Below, in pieces: positions 62,168-64,000 of a DNA stretch of 64,000 nucleotides (position 1 is the stretch's first letter; each line of letters starts with the position of its first letter). Below the pieces are notes generated by a model, which saw only the letters and a list, made by a program, of their open reading frames with translations, searched no databases and was not told the origin of the DNA. The position numbers and the translations under genes are program-made. Source of the DNA: Azadirachta indica (lineage: Eukaryota; Streptophyta; Magnoliopsida; Sapindales; Meliaceae). The stretch covers positions 4,748,457-4,812,456 of the forward strand of contig CM040442.1 of NCBI GenBank assembly GCA_022749755.1, read 5' to 3'.

Positions 62168-62683
62168 TCAAGCAAAACCTTCAACCAAACACGGTTTCTC
62201 ACTTTCTTTCTCTTTCTTCTCTTCTGATTTGCCGCCATTCTTACCTCTCTCTCCTTCCACGCAACCGCCGTCCCTATTTCCTTCCGCCGCATCGCCGCCA
62301 AGAACCACCACCCTATCACCCTCCGCTGCTTTATCGTCACCGCTTACCACTACCACCCTATCCACACCCTCCTCCACGACCCCACCCTCCTTCACCGACC
62401 CACAGGGTCCCGGCGCACCGGGAAACGCGCCCACTCCCACCACCGTGTCTTTTGCATCCTTAGCCCTCGGCCACGGGTCGTCCACGCAAGGTCCCGGCGC
62501 ATCGGGTTCGTCGTCCTCGTGGAAAAATGAGGTGGCCCGCGATTTGACGGTGGAGGCCGCCTTGAAAAAGGCTTCTTTAATTGAGTCCGGCGGCAACGCA
62601 CAGTCTTCTAGGCCGGCATCCTCGAGTCGCGGAGGGAGAATCGTGTCTAGTAATTCTCCGGTTCTTTCTTTTGTAGCTTCCAT
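62168..62683 (-). CDS. Uncharacterised plant protein, single exon
   Basis: 171 residues starting MEATKERTGELLDTILPPRL. The first ~60 residues (ELLDTILPPRLEDAGLEDCA, PPDSIKEAFFKAASTVKSRA) look well structured and under selection, while the rest is Gly/Val/Asp-rich and then Lys/Glu-rich, suggesting disorder. The ATG at 62683 is preferred to the longer open frame, which has no ATG. GC content is clearly higher than in the flanking DNA, as expected of coding sequence. A similar-length frame on the other strand (62229-62774) is Pro/Thr/Ser-rich and is taken as its shadow. I recognise no domain and assign no function. Confidence 0.75.
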   Translation of the reverse strand: MEATKERTGELLDTILPPRLEDAGLEDCALPPDSIKEAFFKAASTVKSRATSFFHEDDEPDAPGPCVDDPWPRAKDAKDTVVGVGAFPGAPGPCGSVKEGGVVEEGVDRVVVVSGDDKAAEGDRVVVLGGDAAEGNRDGGCVEGERGKNGGKSEEKKEKESEKPCLVEGFA

Positions 62684-63475
62684 GAATCTGGGGAAGAAAG
62701 CTAAACTCAGAAGCAGATACAGAAACAAGCTTTGGTCGGAAATGAGACTATTTAACTGGGATCTTCGAGTCTGATCTCGATGTCTGGAGACTTCTGTCTG
62801 GGTTTACATTTATAACAAATCGAGTTGGCCGTAAAAGGAGTTCGGAAAGCTACGTGGCATGAAATGGCCATGCCCACGTGTGCATCTTGTCACTGTAAAA
62901 CATTGGATCCTATCCTGCATTATTTCATACTCATTTTTTTTGTACGAAAAATTATTGTACTGTTTATTACAGACTTTACAGAAACTTGAATGAAGCATTT
63001 CAATGAGGAAAATTTCGATATCTTGCATGAAAATAACGGTTATGTAAAATGAAATGAACAGCTCTACTGCATTTAGATAGCCATTTAATGGAATTAAATC
63101 AAGTCGCGTAAGAAGATATACAGGACATATTCCAAAGATTCTGAATAACAATCAAAATAGTCCAAAACCATACCCCTATGCCCCCACAACTGTCCACAAA
63201 TATCGAACAAAGAATTTTTCAGAATTGGATATCTCAGCAGCTATTCGGTTTAGTGGATCAAAAAGAACAAAAAAATTTCTGATCTGGATAATTTCAGCTG
63301 AAAAACTTTGAGAAGTTGCGATCCTTTCCCTTCATTTTCGAGTATTTGATCCACTAAACCAACAATTGGAAGGCAGGTTCCAGTTCTCTTTCCTTAATTC
63401 TGAGTAGCTCACATGTGGAATGTAGTGATAATGGTGAAATGAAAGGAGTGGGATCAGTGGATATGAGATAAATCG
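62684..63475. other. Spacer between the unknown gene and the PERK gene
   Basis: 5' flank of the unknown gene (with CCACGTGG-type sequence near 62850-62880) and 3' flank of the kinase gene. A pair of similar segments mentioning a 'gatccactaaacc' phrase in opposite orientations (about 63247-63361) forms a weak inverted repeat. No gene. Confidence 0.45.
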
Positions 63476-63865
63476 TCAAGAGCTTTGACTGGTAACATTG
63501 GTGTCTTTCTCCGCTTTTCGTGGTTCAGTCTCTTGGCTGTTTTGCCGCTCTTCAGTACTTGAGCTTTGACTGTTAAAATTGGTGTCTTTCTCTGCTTTTC
63601 GTGGTTCAATCTCTTTGGTTGTTTGCCGGTCTTCAGTACTCGAGCTAGACGGGTTCTGACCATAGTCGCTTGTTAGCTCGCTACTGACACTACTACCCTG
63701 CTCTACACTTTCTAGTGCAATCTTCCTGAACTTCTTCATGTCTTCCCTGTATTGCATAGAGTTATAATCTGAACTTCCATATGAACCGTATATTGTGCTG
63801 TGTCCTGGTGTAATTCCTTCATTCAGATCATCCAGAGGCATATTTCCCTCCAAAGCTCGAACTAT
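63476..63865 (-). CDS. Proline-rich receptor-like kinase (PERK type), last exon only
   Basis: This is the C-terminal exon of a plasma-membrane receptor-like kinase; the ectodomain, membrane segment and kinase lie beyond the window edge. The exon starts at an AG acceptor and reads IVRALEGNMPLDDLNEGITP, the end of the kinase domain and start of the tail in PERK proteins. Then come GHSTIYGSYGSSDYNSMQY and DMKKFRKIALES, both characteristic of PERKs. The 130-codon exon ends in a tandemly duplicated 27-residue Ser/Glu/Lys-rich tail (63485-63646). Nothing can be said about its activity from this piece. Confidence 0.9.
   Translation of the reverse strand: MVRALEGNMPLDDLNEGITPGHSTIYGSYGSSDYNSMQYREDMKKFRKIALESVEQGSSVSSELTSDYGQNPSSSSTEDRQTTKEIEPRKAEKDTNFNSQSSSTEERQNSQETEPRKAEKDTNVTSQSS
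63485..63646 (-). repeat. Two 81-bp tandem copies in the PERK tail
   Basis: Units 63566-63646 and 63485-63565 each encode a 27-residue segment SSSTE.RQ...E.EPRKAEKDTN..SQ. The copies differ at several codons but keep frame and length. Confidence 0.9.
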
Positions 63866-64000
63866 CTGTTTGGTATAATAATTGCAAAGGTTTATAAGCA
63901 AGCACAGGTTGCAAGATTGTACATTTCAAACAAATACAATTTTGGTTTACCTAAATGTTGAATTGAAATCAACATTTATTAACTTGCCAACTTTTGGTTA
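63866..64000. other. Intron of the PERK gene, cut by the window end
   Basis: AT-rich sequence upstream of the last PERK exon on the minus strand. No exon is recognisable before the window ends. Confidence 0.6.

Noticed and set aside
62229..62774. 181-codon plus-strand open frame, Pro/Thr/Ser-rich
   Set aside because: It is the reverse-strand shadow of the GC-rich minus-strand gene at 62168-62683, whose N-terminus looks far more like a folded protein.

Overview
The window is nuclear DNA of a flowering plant, most likely a eudicot. The genes are split by GT-AG introns into many short exons, spacers are AT-rich with microsatellites and small inverted-repeat elements, and the products include a GLABRA2-type homeodomain factor, photosystem I PsaH, plastid ribosomal protein S17, a PRONE-type RopGEF and a class III peroxidase. 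I cannot name the species from sequence alone. No prokaryotic operon, CRISPR array or virus-like gene set is visible.

Layout. 1-4.9 kb is AT-rich upstream DNA with a 371-bp long-inverted-repeat element ending about 0.4 kb before the first gene. 4.9-9.3 kb holds an 11-exon GL2-type HD-ZIP IV gene (+). 11.2-11.7 kb holds the intronless plastid S17 gene (-). 13.5-14.7 kb is a secreted peroxidase (+). 15.8-16.7 kb is PSAH (+), with a complete tRNA-Thr(AGU) gene on the opposite strand of its second intron. 17.4-19.6 kb is a RopGEF (-). 21.2-29.2 kb is a tandem triplet of NADPH-type hydroxyphenylpyruvate/hydroxypyruvate reductases (+). 30.1-30.5 kb is an LC8 dynein light chain (-). 34.0-35.7 kb encodes an LEA_2-domain single-pass membrane protein (+). 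36.6-42.5 kb is an ER protein disulfide isomerase-like gene (+) with a hAT-like small element in one intron.

43.1-57.6 kb is a cluster of TauE/SafE-family membrane transporters on the minus strand: two intact 12-exon copies, a decayed 3' fragment beside the first, and an unrelated Misato/DML1 gene between them. 57.6-62.2 kb has no gene I can support. 62.2-62.7 kb is a single-exon gene of unknown function (-), and the window ends in the last exon of a PERK-type receptor kinase (-).

The genes are independent loci, not a pathway. The two family expansions (reductase triplet, TauE/SafE cluster) show local tandem duplication with copies at different stages of divergence. Exon structures were assembled by matching phase, GT-AG borders and family conservation; I ran no alignment or gene predictor.
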